Assembly (NCBI RefSeq): GCF_028649475.1
Contig: NZ_JAQSIP010000001.1
Location: forward strand, 733,923 to 797,922
Direction: 5' to 3'
Source of the DNA: Curvibacter cyanobacteriorum
GTDB taxonomy: Bacteria; Pseudomonadota; Gammaproteobacteria; Burkholderiales; Burkholderiaceae_C
Length of the DNA stretch: 64,000 bases
Part shown: positions 45,502-62,351 of the stretch, piece by piece
Layout: each line of letters opens with the position of its first letter
How positions within the stretch are numbered: the stretch's first letter is position 1
Notes under the pieces: model-generated
What the model was told of the DNA's origin: nothing
Seen by the model: the letters and a program-made list of their open reading frames with translations, nothing else
The model's database searches: none
Made by a program: the position numbers and the translations under genes

Positions 45502-47436
45502 ATGAAGCTGACCCTTTGCGCCCCCGGACGCCACCCAATCAATGCCCCCATCGCGCTGTCGGCAGGCCCCAGCCCTGGCGAGCGGGCGCGGGCCCAAGCC
45601 AGACCGGGCAGCCACGCGCGGGCCCCCTGGCTTGACCATTTGTTGGGTCTGTTCCTCCTTTTCCGCCCGGCCCATCTGAGCCAACTGGCACTGTGCCTGG
45701 GTCTGGTGGGGATGTGGGGCTTGGCCGAGTCGGCCAAGCTGCCCGCCGCCCAGGCCACCCCACCGTCCGCCACCCAGGCGGCGGCGCCGCCCGCCACCCC
45801 GGTCCAAGCCCTGCCCCCGGGCAACACCACCAGCGCCGTCAGCGCGGTCACCACCGGCACCGCTGGCGCCACCTTGCGGTTGAACCACCGCACCATCGTC
45901 ACCTTCCGGGCTTACACAGCCACCGAGACGCCCGCGGACCGCGCCGCACTGGCCCACGAGGCCCTGATCGAAGCGCTGGCCACCGGCGGCCCCGTGTCGG
46001 TGACCTACCAGGCGGTCAAAGAGCAACTGCGCTTTGACGTCAATGGCCAAGCCGTGCTGTGGGTTCTGCCGGCCGACCTGGGCGGCGGGCGGCCCACGCG
46101 CCACCTGGACGTGGCAGCGCGCGAAGTGCAGGCGCGCCTGCAGCAGGCGGTCGACGAGTACCGCGAAGCGCGTGACCCGCGGGCCCTAGCGCTGGCCAGC
46201 CTGTACAGCGTGCTGGCCAGCGCGGTGAGTCTGGGGTTGCTCTATCTGTTGCTGGTGCTGCGCCGACGCTGGACCCGCCAATGGCACGAGGCCCTGAGCC
46301 ACACCGCGGTGCACAGCTCGCTGGCCCTGTTCATGCGCGAATACCTGACCCACACCCAGACCGCGGTGCAGTGGCTGAGCCGGGCACTGGCGCTGGCGTT
46401 GGCGCTCCTGGTGCTGGACACCTGGGTCACCTTTGTGTTGCGCCAGTTCGCCTACACCCGGGCCTGGGGGGAACGCAGCAGCGAGCGGCTGCTGGGCCTG
46501 TTCAGCCAGTTTGCCTCGGCCGTGGTGGACGCCTTGCCCAATTTGTTGATTGCGCTGTTGATCGCTTGGCTGGCCCGGCTGGCGGTCCAGCTGTTCTCGG
46601 CCGTGATGGAGCGGGTTGAGCAAGGCGAACTCAGCCTGGGCGCGGTGGACGCCGAGATCGCCGTGCCGACCCGACGCATCGGCAACCTGCTGATCTGCCT
46701 GTTCGCGCTGGCCATGGCCTACCCCTACCTGCCGGGCTCGGGCAGTGAGGCCTTTAAGGGCCTGACCGTGCTGGCCGGCCTGATGCTGTCGCTGGGCGCC
46801 TCGGGCCTGGTCGGCCAGGCCCTGTCGGGGCTGTCGCTGTTGTATTCACGCTCGCTGCGGGTGGGCGAGTACGTGAAACTGGGACAAACCGAAGGCACCG
46901 TGGTGGGCTTGAGCCTGTTCACCACCCGCGTGCACACCGGCATGGGCGAGGAAGTCTGCCTGCCCAACAGCGTGGTGTTCAGCCAGCCGATCTGCAACTA
47001 TTCGCGCCTGGTGGCCCATGGGCGCTTTGTCCTGCACGCCAGCGTCACGATCGGTTATGCCACGCCGTGGCGCCAAGTGCACGCGATGCTGATCGAGGCC
47101 GCACGCCGGGCCGAGGGCGTGGCCAGCAGCCCGCCGCCCTATGTGGTGCAGACGGGCTTGTCCGACTACTACGTGGACTACCTGCTGTGTGGCCAGAGCA
47201 ACCAGGCGGCGCCCCAGCGCCGCATCGAGGCCATGAGCCAGTTGTACGCCCACATCCAGGACGTGTTCAACGAAATGGGGGTGCAGATCATGTCGCCGCA
47301 CTACCGGGGTGACCCGCCCGCGCCCCAGGTCGTGCCCCCAGGCCCCTGGGCCTCGACCCAGGCCGAGGCGCGCGACTTTCTGCAGCCCCCCCAGGCCCAC
47401 GGCCCGGAGAAGGCCCCCGCAAGCCCGGGGCCGTGA
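45502..47436 (+). CDS. MscS-family mechanosensitive channel, copy 2
   Basis: A 644-residue paralogue of the 41300 gene with the same layout: N-terminal anchor (LALCLGLVGMWGLAESAKL), low-complexity linker, periplasmic domain starting LNHRTIVTFRAYTATETPADR, about five TMs, pore helix GLMLSLGASGLVGQALSGLS, beta domain with HTGMGEEVCLPNSVVF, and the C-terminal domain. The last 60 residues before the tail are nearly identical to copy 1 (AHIQDVFNEMGVQIMSPHY), and a 44-bp DNA stretch there is identical (42977-43020 against 47257-47300), pointing to a duplication. The ATG at 45502 is preferred over the TTG at 45493. Confidence 0.9.
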   Translation: MKLTLCAPGRHPINAPIALSAGPSPGERARAQARPGSHARAPWLDHLLGLFLLFRPAHLSQLALCLGLVGMWGLAESAKLPAAQATPPSATQAAAPPATPVQALPPGNTTSAVSAVTTGTAGATLRLNHRTIVTFRAYTATETPADRAALAHEALIEALATGGPVSVTYQAVKEQLRFDVNGQAVLWVLPADLGGGRPTRHLDVAAREVQARLQQAVDEYREARDPRALALASLYSVLASAVSLGLLYLLLVLRRRWTRQWHEALSHTAVHSSLALFMREYLTHTQTAVQWLSRALALALALLVLDTWVTFVLRQFAYTRAWGERSSERLLGLFSQFASAVVDALPNLLIALLIAWLARLAVQLFSAVMERVEQGELSLGAVDAEIAVPTRRIGNLLICLFALAMAYPYLPGSGSEAFKGLTVLAGLMLSLGASGLVGQALSGLSLLYSRSLRVGEYVKLGQTEGTVVGLSLFTTRVHTGMGEEVCLPNSVVFSQPICNYSRLVAHGRFVLHASVTIGYATPWRQVHAMLIEAARRAEGVASSPPPYVVQTGLSDYYVDYLLCGQSNQAAPQRRIEAMSQLYAHIQDVFNEMGVQIMSPHYRGDPPAPQVVPPGPWASTQAEARDFLQPPQAHGPEKAPASPGP

Positions 47437-47603
47437 GCGCGGTGGCAGGACGCGGCTGGTGGACGCAGCGGGTGGCAGTCGGTGGTGACAGCAGGTCGTG
47501 ACCGCGCCGGGTCAGTGTCTGATCAAGGGCACACGCTGATTGGATCACGACTGTTACGCCTTGAAACATCCTGCTATGCTGCCCGCAGCTAAGGGATCAC
47601 ACG

Positions 47604-48842
47604 ATGGTTGATGTCTCCACGGGTTTCCAGCGGGAAACCTATGCCGCCAATGCAATTGTCTTTCGCGCCGGTGAGGCTGGAGAGGCGGCTTATGTCATTG
47701 ACCAAGGCTGTGTCGAAATCCTGCTGGGCCCCGAAGGTGACCAACGCCGCGTCGATGTGCTGGCCACTGGCGCCATGTTTGGCGAAATCGCCCTGCTCGA
47801 CGGCCTGCCCCGCTCGGCCACCGTGCGCACCCTGGTGCCCACCAGCCTGATCCGCATCGAACGCGGCCATGTCGAGGGCCTGCTGCGCCAGGCCGACCCG
47901 GTGGTGCAGTACCTGGTCAAGCTGCTGCTGGGCCGGGTGCGCAGCGCCCGCACCGATGGCCCGCCGCTGCTGGGCCTGATCCCCCAAGGCCAGGATGCTT
48001 TGTCCGAACTCGACCCCAGCGAGCAACTGCACAACGCCGCGGTGCGCACCCTGTCGCTGGCCCAGAGCCTGTCGGACGGCATCCGCCTGGGGCAGTTGGA
48101 GGTGCATTACCAGGCCATCGTGTTGCTCAGCGACCACGCGGTGGCCGGCTTTGAGGCCCTGGTGCGCTGGCGCCACCCGGTGCTGGGGCTGATCAGCCCC
48201 GACGAATTCATCCCGCTGGCCGAGAAAACCGGCCTGATCCACCGCGTGGGCGAGTTCGTGCTGCGCCAGGCCGTGGCCGACTGGGCCCAGCTGCGACCGC
48301 TGTGCCAGGCGGGCACGGGCCACATCCCGTTCATGAGTGTAAACCTGTCGGCGCCCGAGCTGTGCGCCCCCGGCGTGGTGCAGCGCATCCAGGCCTGCCT
48401 GGAGGCCCACCAGATGGCGCCCGAGGAGCTGCACATCGAGCTCACCGAGACCATCATCATCAGCAGCGTGGAAGTGGTCACCCATGTGGTGCAGGGCCTG
48501 CGCAACATGGGCGTGGGCGTCGCGCTGGACGACTTTGGCACCGGCTACGCGGGACTGGACTACCTGCAAACGCTGCCGTTCTCGTGCCTCAAGATCGACC
48601 GCAGTTTTGTCGAGCGCCTGCCCAACGGCGAGCGCAGTGTGCAGATCGTCAAGTCCGCGCTGGCCTTGTCCGATCTGCTGGGTTTGAGCACGGTGGCTGA
48701 AGGCATCGAAGACGCCGCCACCGCCGACCTGCTGCGCAGCCTCGGCTGCACCTATGCGCAAGGCTTTCACTTTGCCCGGCCGCAGCTCTGCCAGGCCCTG
48801 ATCGGGCCCGGCCAAGTCCCCTCTGGCGAGGGTCGGTCATGA
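47604..48842 (+). CDS. Cyclic-nucleotide-binding domain fused to EAL c-di-GMP phosphodiesterase
   Basis: A 412-residue cytosolic protein. Residues 1-120 are a cNMP-binding domain with an intact phosphate-binding cassette (E61 in FGEIALLDG, R70 in PRSATVRT). Residues about 150-405 are an EAL domain with every catalytic residue: E184 in EALVRW, N247 in SVNLSA, E282 in ELTETI, D309/D310 in LDDFGTGY, K330 in LKIDRSF, E366 in AEGIED, Q386 in AQGFHFARP. It should hydrolyse c-di-GMP under cAMP or cGMP control. AAGGGA precedes the ATG at 47604. The next gene, 120 bp downstream, encodes an adenylate cyclase. Confidence 0.94.
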   Translation: MVDVSTGFQRETYAANAIVFRAGEAGEAAYVIDQGCVEILLGPEGDQRRVDVLATGAMFGEIALLDGLPRSATVRTLVPTSLIRIERGHVEGLLRQADPVVQYLVKLLLGRVRSARTDGPPLLGLIPQGQDALSELDPSEQLHNAAVRTLSLAQSLSDGIRLGQLEVHYQAIVLLSDHAVAGFEALVRWRHPVLGLISPDEFIPLAEKTGLIHRVGEFVLRQAVADWAQLRPLCQAGTGHIPFMSVNLSAPELCAPGVVQRIQACLEAHQMAPEELHIELTETIIISSVEVVTHVVQGLRNMGVGVALDDFGTGYAGLDYLQTLPFSCLKIDRSFVERLPNGERSVQIVKSALALSDLLGLSTVAEGIEDAATADLLRSLGCTYAQGFHFARPQLCQALIGPGQVPSGEGRS

Positions 48843-48962
48843 GGCCGACATGCGCCGGCATCGACCGTGACCCAGTAAAGTTACAGTTGCTACACTGAAC
48901 CGTCTCCCATTGCCGTTTCACCCCACCGCCCCTGCCCAGCCCCTGAAACCGCGAGCGCCCAC

Positions 48963-50783
48963 TTGAGTCTCCTGCATTTCATCGACCACGACCCAGCCTC
49001 TGGCCCCGACGGCCTGCTGCTGCCCAGCGCGCTGAAGGTCATCCTGGTGGTCGATCTGGTCGAGTCGGTGCGCCTGATGCAGGAGGACGAACACCACACC
49101 GTGCTGCGTTGGCACGCCTTCACGCTGGAGGCGCGTCGCCTGATCGAAGCCGGTGGAGGCCGCGTCGTCAAGAGCCTGGGCGATGGCCTGATGGCCGAGT
49201 TCGACCAGGCCCAGCACGCGGCGTCGGTGGCCTTGCAACTGCACGCCCAAATGCAGGCGTCAGGCACCCCGGGCACGGCGGACGGCGAGCCGGGTCGCAG
49301 CCCGCTGGCGCTGCGAGTGGGCTTGAACGCCGCCCCGGTCTACCAGGACCGGGCCGACATCTACGGCCACGGGGTCAACCTGGCGGCGCGCCTGTGCGGC
49401 CTGGCCGGCCCGGGCGAGACGGTGGCCAGCATCAGCGTGCGCGACCTGCTGACCTCCGGCCTCGATGCCGAGCTGACCGACCTGGGCGAGTGCTACCTCA
49501 AGCACGTCGACACGCCGGTGCGTGCCTTCCGCCTCGGGCCCGTGGGCATCAACCCGGTGCTGCGCGATGTGAGCGAGGAGCAGCAATCGCTGCGCCCCAC
49601 CGTCGCGGTGGTGCCGTTCCGCTCGCGCAGCGCAGTGGCCGAGGAATGGGTGATTGGCGAGCTGATCGCCGATGGCGTGATTGCCAGCCTGTCTCGCCAC
49701 CCGGACGTGCGGGTCATTTCGCGCATGTCGACCCAGGGCCTGCGCGAGCGCCAGAACGGCCGTGAGATCGCCGACGCCCACCTCGGGGCCAACTACTTGC
49801 TGTCGGGCAGCTACGCGGTGATGGGCGAGACCACGCTGCTGATGGCCGAGCTGGTCGACACCCGGCAGAACCAGGTGATCTGGGCCGAACGCCTCAGCGA
49901 ACCCACGCTGGACCTGCTGCAGGCCGACAGCCAGCTGATCGGTCGCCTGAGCCAGCTGGTGAACCGCCAGATCGTCAACACCGAGGTCAGCAAGACCCTG
50001 TCGCAGCCCCTGCCCCGGCTGGACAGCAACGCCCTGATGGTGGGGGGCATCGGCCTCATGCACCGCAGCTCACTGGCCGACTTTCAACGCAGCCGCGAGA
50101 TCTTGTCGGTGCTGATCGAGCGCCATGGGCGCGTGGCCACGCTGCGCGCCTGGCTCGCCAAGTGGCATGTGCTGAACATCGTGCGCGGCCTCAGCACCGA
50201 CCCGCAGCGCGAGGTCAAGATTGCCCTCAGCCAGACCCAGCGCGCGCTCGACCTCGACCCCGAAAACGCCCTCACCCTGTCGGTGGAGGGCCACATCTAC
50301 ACCCAGTTGCTGGGCGAGTTCGGCCTGGCCGAGCAGCGCCTGGACGCGGCCGTCAAGGCCAACCCCAACGAGTCGCTGGCCTGGCTGTTCAAGAGCGTGC
50401 TGTCGACCATGTGGGGCTCGGCCCCCGAGTCGGTGTCCGAGGCCTTATACGCCGAGGCGCTGTCGCCACTCGACCCGATCAAGTACTACTACGACCTGAT
50501 CACCGCGTCGGCCCTGCTGGCCAACCACGAACACCAGGGCGCGATCGATTACGCCCGCCGGTCGATCCGGGCCAATGCCCACCATGCGCCGGCCTACCGC
50601 GTGCTGCTGACCGCCCAAGTCGAGTTGGGGCACGCCGAAGAAGGACAGAAAACCCTGGCCCGGCTGCTGCAGGAGCAGCCCGGGCTCACGATCCAGAGGT
50701 ACATGGCGATGGGCAGCGGGCAAAGCGTGACCCGCCAGCGCTGCATCGCCGCCCTGCGCGCTTTAGGTGTCCCCGACACCTGA
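48963..50783 (+). CDS. Class III adenylate cyclase with TolB-like and TPR regions
   Basis: A 606-residue cytosolic protein. The cyclase domain (about 24-170) has both metal-binding Asp (D31 in ILVVDLVESV, D74 in KSLGDGLMAEF), the adenine-selecting pair K70 and D132 (RADIYGHGVN) and the transition-state pair N139/R143 (VNLAARL), so it should make cAMP. Residues about 193-330 form a TolB N-terminal/FlgO-like domain (PTVAVVPFRSRS, ANYLLSGSYAVMGE), and the rest is TPR-like helices (LDPENALTLSVEGHIYTQLLG). The start is TTG at 48963; no in-frame ATG exists before the catalytic core. It follows the cNMP-EAL gene and precedes the SGGF-repeat gene by 73 bp. Confidence 0.92.
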   Translation: MSLLHFIDHDPASGPDGLLLPSALKVILVVDLVESVRLMQEDEHHTVLRWHAFTLEARRLIEAGGGRVVKSLGDGLMAEFDQAQHAASVALQLHAQMQASGTPGTADGEPGRSPLALRVGLNAAPVYQDRADIYGHGVNLAARLCGLAGPGETVASISVRDLLTSGLDAELTDLGECYLKHVDTPVRAFRLGPVGINPVLRDVSEEQQSLRPTVAVVPFRSRSAVAEEWVIGELIADGVIASLSRHPDVRVISRMSTQGLRERQNGREIADAHLGANYLLSGSYAVMGETTLLMAELVDTRQNQVIWAERLSEPTLDLLQADSQLIGRLSQLVNRQIVNTEVSKTLSQPLPRLDSNALMVGGIGLMHRSSLADFQRSREILSVLIERHGRVATLRAWLAKWHVLNIVRGLSTDPQREVKIALSQTQRALDLDPENALTLSVEGHIYTQLLGEFGLAEQRLDAAVKANPNESLAWLFKSVLSTMWGSAPESVSEALYAEALSPLDPIKYYYDLITASALLANHEHQGAIDYARRSIRANAHHAPAYRVLLTAQVELGHAEEGQKTLARLLQEQPGLTIQRYMAMGSGQSVTRQRCIAALRALGVPDT

Positions 50784-50856
50784 GCGCCCAGACCGCCCGA
50801 AGGATCAACACCGAATTGAGTGCAAGTCGATCACTTAACTACAAGGAGTGGATGCC

Positions 50857-51939
50857 ATGTCTGGAGGTTTTTCAGGGGGATTTTCCGGGGGTTTCTCGGG
50901 CGGGTTTTCAGGTGGGTTTTCGGGCGGCTTCTCAGGGGGCTTTTCCGGCGGGTTCTCGGGTGGGTTTTCAGGCCAGCCCGGGGTGCCCACCGAGTTGTTG
51001 TCGGCCTCGCTGACCAACAGCCGGGCCGCGCTGGTGGGCAGCTATGTGCCGCTCGACGCGCCCCCCACCCTGCCGCCGGTGGACGGGGCCCACGCCTTGA
51101 CGCGCAGCCTGCCCCCCGCGCGCGTGGCCACCGTGACCTTCGAGATGCTCTCGGGCCTGGCGTTTGAGCACCATGCCCAGCACATCGCGCTGGTGTTCCA
51201 TGCGCCGGGTGCGGCGCCCGTCGAGGTCGTGCGCCTCACCCGCCCCTCGGCCGAGACCTTCCGGGGCCAGCTGGACCTGGTGGCCAACTACGCCGAGCTG
51301 CGCGACGACCGCGGTGGCGAGATCCTGTCCCAGGCCCAGGGCGCGCTCGACTATGTCGCCACCATCGTGGGCCTGAGCCCGGACAAACACAAACGCACCC
51401 TTGAATGGCTGAGCGCCGCCTTGTCGCTGGCCCAGTTGGTCGAAATGCGCTTCAAGTTGGGCTTCGACGTGCCCCGCCCGGTGCAACTGTCGGCGCAGAT
51501 CCAGCCCATGGTGCCGACCCCGGCCCACGCCAGCTGGCCCAGTGGGCACTCGACCGAGACCCACCTGATGGCCGCCTTGCTGACGCACCTGCGACCCGGC
51601 CACCCGCGCGCCGCCGAGCAGCTGAACCGGCTGGCCGCTCGTGTGGCCGTGAACCGCACGGTGGCCGGCCTGCACTACCCGGTGGACTCGGCCGCGGGTC
51701 GCCTGCTGGGCACCAGCCTGGCCGAGTTCGTGGTGGCCCGCAGCGTGGCCCAATCGCCCTTCCATGGTCGCCACTTCGACGGCCCGGCCTACCCCCCCGA
51801 AGCCGACTTTGACCCCCGCCTGCCCCTGCAAGGCGATGACGCGCCGCCGTACTACCGCTACCACGCGGCCAGCACGCCGCTGGCCACCTCGGGCTGGCTC
51901 AGCAGCCAGTGGCAACTGGCACTGGCGGAATGGGCCTGA
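50857..51939 (+). CDS. PAP2/vanadium haloperoxidase-like protein with SGGF repeats
   Basis: A 360-residue protein. Residues 2-37 are nine SGGF repeats. The rest is a helical PAP2-superfamily domain with the vanadate/phosphate-binding signature: K200-x6-R207-P (KLGFDVPRP), PSGH at 228-231 and R267-x5-H273-x3-D277 (RTVAGLHYPVD). This is the set shared by vanadium haloperoxidases and acid phosphatases; few hydrophobic stretches suggest a soluble, haloperoxidase-like member. No signal peptide is seen. AAGGAG at 50843-50848 is 8 bases before the ATG at 50857, which decides this start over GTG 50848. A subtilase gene begins 3 bp after its stop, so the two are probably co-translated partners. Confidence 0.87.
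   Translation: MSGGFSGGFSGGFSGGFSGGFSGGFSGGFSGGFSGGFSGQPGVPTELLSASLTNSRAALVGSYVPLDAPPTLPPVDGAHALTRSLPPARVATVTFEMLSGLAFEHHAQHIALVFHAPGAAPVEVVRLTRPSAETFRGQLDLVANYAELRDDRGGEILSQAQGALDYVATIVGLSPDKHKRTLEWLSAALSLAQLVEMRFKLGFDVPRPVQLSAQIQPMVPTPAHASWPSGHSTETHLMAALLTHLRPGHPRAAEQLNRLAARVAVNRTVAGLHYPVDSAAGRLLGTSLAEFVVARSVAQSPFHGRHFDGPAYPPEADFDPRLPLQGDDAPPYYRYHAASTPLATSGWLSSQWQLALAEWA
50860..50967 (+). repeat. Nine tandem 12-bp repeats encoding SGGF
   Basis: Nine in-frame TCN-GGN-GGN-TTY units. Third codon positions vary widely between units, so the peptide rather than the DNA has been conserved; this argues against recent slippage alone. Confidence 0.95.
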
Positions 51940-51942
51940 ACC

Positions 51943-53940
51943 ATGAAGCCCGTCACCCCTCCCCCGGACCCGTCGTCACTGCAGTGGTCCGCGCTGCCGC
52001 GTGGCCGCTTCACGGGCCTTGACTGGAACGACCGTGCCCAACGCGAAGGTGCTGACCCGTACCTGATCTGGGCCGAAACCGTGGGCCTGTCCACGCAACG
52101 CCGCTCCCCTGGCCACGCAGGCCCGCAACGGCTGAGCCTGCTGATCGAGCTGGCCCCCGACTGCAGCCCCTTGCAGTTGCAGGCCGCGGCCGGTGAATGC
52201 CTGCGCATTCCCGACCTCTACACCCGCCCCACCGGCCCGCTGCAAGCGGCCTTGCGCTACTGCACCGCCGAGGCCAGCCCCGCGTTTTTTGCCCGCAGCC
52301 AGGGTGACCTGGCGCCGCTGCTGCGCCGCTACGAGCTGTCGATGGCGCGGGGCACGCCCGACGGTGCTGCGCGCGTGGCCAAACGCCCGCCTTGCGCCAG
52401 CGGCCCGGACAGCGCGCCCGGCCTCAGTGGCAAGGTGCTGGGCGTGATCGACGGTGGCCTGGCCTTTGCGCACCCGCGCTTCAGGGCCCCCGCGGCCCAG
52501 GGCGGCGGCACGCGCGTGGCGTATTTCTGGTGCCAGGACCCGCTGCCGCAGCAGGCGCCCCCGCCGGGCCTGCACTATGGCAGCGAGATCACCGCCGAAG
52601 AGATCAACGCCGCCGTGCAAGCCAGCGTGCAGCACGGGCAAGACGACGAGGCCCAGGTCTACCGCCAGTTCGGCATGGGCCTGGCGATGGACAAACGGGT
52701 CAACCACGGCACCCATGTGCTGGACATCGCGGCGGGCCCGCGCACCGTGAGCGCCAGCGTGGCCGGCCTCAACGAGCGCCAGACCTGGGAGCCCCTGGCG
52801 CCCCCGAGCTGGCGCCTGGCCGATGACGAAGCCAGCCGCTGCCCCATCGTGGCCGTGCAGCTGGACCACGCCACCGTGCAGGACACCTCGGGCGGATCGA
52901 TGCGGGTGCACCTGCTCGACGGGCTGATGTACATCCTGTCCTGCTGCGACGCCGAGGCCGAGGTGGTGGTCAACCTGAGCTGGGGCACGCTGGCCGGTCC
53001 GCACGACGGCAGCAGCCTGCTGGAACGCGCCATGGACCAGCTGGTGGCCCTTTGGCCGGGCACCCTGACCCTGGTGCTGCCCACCAGCAACGCCTACCAG
53101 GGCCGCACCCACGGCAACGCCCCGGTGCTGCCGGGCCAGACCTTGTCGCTGGGCTGGCGTTGCGTGCCGGGCGACCCCACGCAGAACTTCCTGGAATTGT
53201 GGTTGCCCGCCGCGGCCGCGCCCCACCTCGAGTTGACCCTGCAGGTGCCCGGCCTGGGGAGCCTGCCGCCGCTGCGGGTCGGCGACGCCGGTGTGTGGCG
53301 CAACGCCAGCGGGCAGGCCCTGGCGATGCTGAGCTTTCCGCAGCGCAACGCGCGCGGCGAACCGGACTGCTGTGCCCTGCTGGCGCTGGCACCGTGCTTT
53401 TCGCTGCAGCCCGGGGTGGCCACCAGCCCGGCGGGCTTGTGGACGCTGAGCCTGCACAACCGGGGTGACGCCGCCTTCACCTTCGACGCCTACGTCGAGC
53501 GCGATGACGTGCTGCTGGGCCGGCGCGGCGGGCCGACCCAGTCGCGCCTCGAAGACCCGGACTACGACGTGGAAAAAACGCTGGACACGCGCCCGTTCCA
53601 GGCCCGACCGTGGCTGCGGCGCAGTGGCACCTTCAACAGCATTGCCACCGGGGCGCGCGTGATCAGCGTGGGTGGCACCCGGCTCCAGGCCAGCGACGCC
53701 GAGCGCTGGGCGCCCTACTCCGCGCCGGTCGACGACCCCGACCGACTGCGGGCCAGCCGCTCCCCGCTGATCGTGAAGGCCCCCCACACCCTGGCCCCGT
53801 CCGACGAAAACCCGGTCCTCCATGGCCTGCGTGCCGCGGGCACCCGCGCGGGGTCCACAGTGCGGCTGGTGGGCACCAGTGCCGCCGCCCCCCAGATCGC
53901 GCGCCTGGCCTTGAACCGCGTGCGCCGCCACCCAGGCTGA
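51943..53940 (+). CDS. Subtilisin-like (S8) serine peptidase without signal peptide
   Basis: A 665-residue protein. The catalytic triad is complete: D170 in VLGVIDGGLAFAHPRF, H255 in NHGTHVLDIA and S646 in VGTSAAAPQIARL, with N383 in PTSNAYQG as the likely oxyanion residue. A 160-residue N-terminal domain precedes the protease and does not look like a standard I9 propeptide. A beta-rich insertion occupies about 395-545 (LELTLQVPGLGSLPPLR). No signal peptide or anchor is present, so action in the cytoplasm is expected unless a non-classical route exists. It is tightly linked to the PAP2-like gene (3-bp gap). The physiological substrate is unknown. Confidence 0.88.
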   Translation: MKPVTPPPDPSSLQWSALPRGRFTGLDWNDRAQREGADPYLIWAETVGLSTQRRSPGHAGPQRLSLLIELAPDCSPLQLQAAAGECLRIPDLYTRPTGPLQAALRYCTAEASPAFFARSQGDLAPLLRRYELSMARGTPDGAARVAKRPPCASGPDSAPGLSGKVLGVIDGGLAFAHPRFRAPAAQGGGTRVAYFWCQDPLPQQAPPPGLHYGSEITAEEINAAVQASVQHGQDDEAQVYRQFGMGLAMDKRVNHGTHVLDIAAGPRTVSASVAGLNERQTWEPLAPPSWRLADDEASRCPIVAVQLDHATVQDTSGGSMRVHLLDGLMYILSCCDAEAEVVVNLSWGTLAGPHDGSSLLERAMDQLVALWPGTLTLVLPTSNAYQGRTHGNAPVLPGQTLSLGWRCVPGDPTQNFLELWLPAAAAPHLELTLQVPGLGSLPPLRVGDAGVWRNASGQALAMLSFPQRNARGEPDCCALLALAPCFSLQPGVATSPAGLWTLSLHNRGDAAFTFDAYVERDDVLLGRRGGPTQSRLEDPDYDVEKTLDTRPFQARPWLRRSGTFNSIATGARVISVGGTRLQASDAERWAPYSAPVDDPDRLRASRSPLIVKAPHTLAPSDENPVLHGLRAAGTRAGSTVRLVGTSAAAPQIARLALNRVRRHPG

Positions 53941-54166
53941 GGCCGCGCCTCACCCCAGCCCCGCCGGGGCCCCACCATGGGGCCCGGGGGCGCGGGTCAT
54001 CGGGCCCTGGGCAGGCGCTGTCCGGCGCCTGCGCCCACGGCGTCGGTGCGCCCCAAGCGCCCAGCACCACCCGCCTCCCCACCTCCCGAGCCACCCCGAA
54101 CAGTCCGTCGGGCCGGCGCCCGCACGGCGGCCCCAAAAGCTCGGGGCGCAGGGGCGGCCTCGGGGT

Positions 54167-58831
<4,665 letters not shown>

Positions 58832-58934
58832 GGGGCTACCTGAATCGGAAGGAGGCCGCGCAGGCCGGCGCAGCGTGGCGGGCGGTCACGCTGGGGGCTC
58901 GGCGGGCGGTCGGTGAATACAACGTTGTGGCCAT

Positions 58935-62350
<3,416 letters not shown>

Positions 62351-62351
<1 letters not shown>

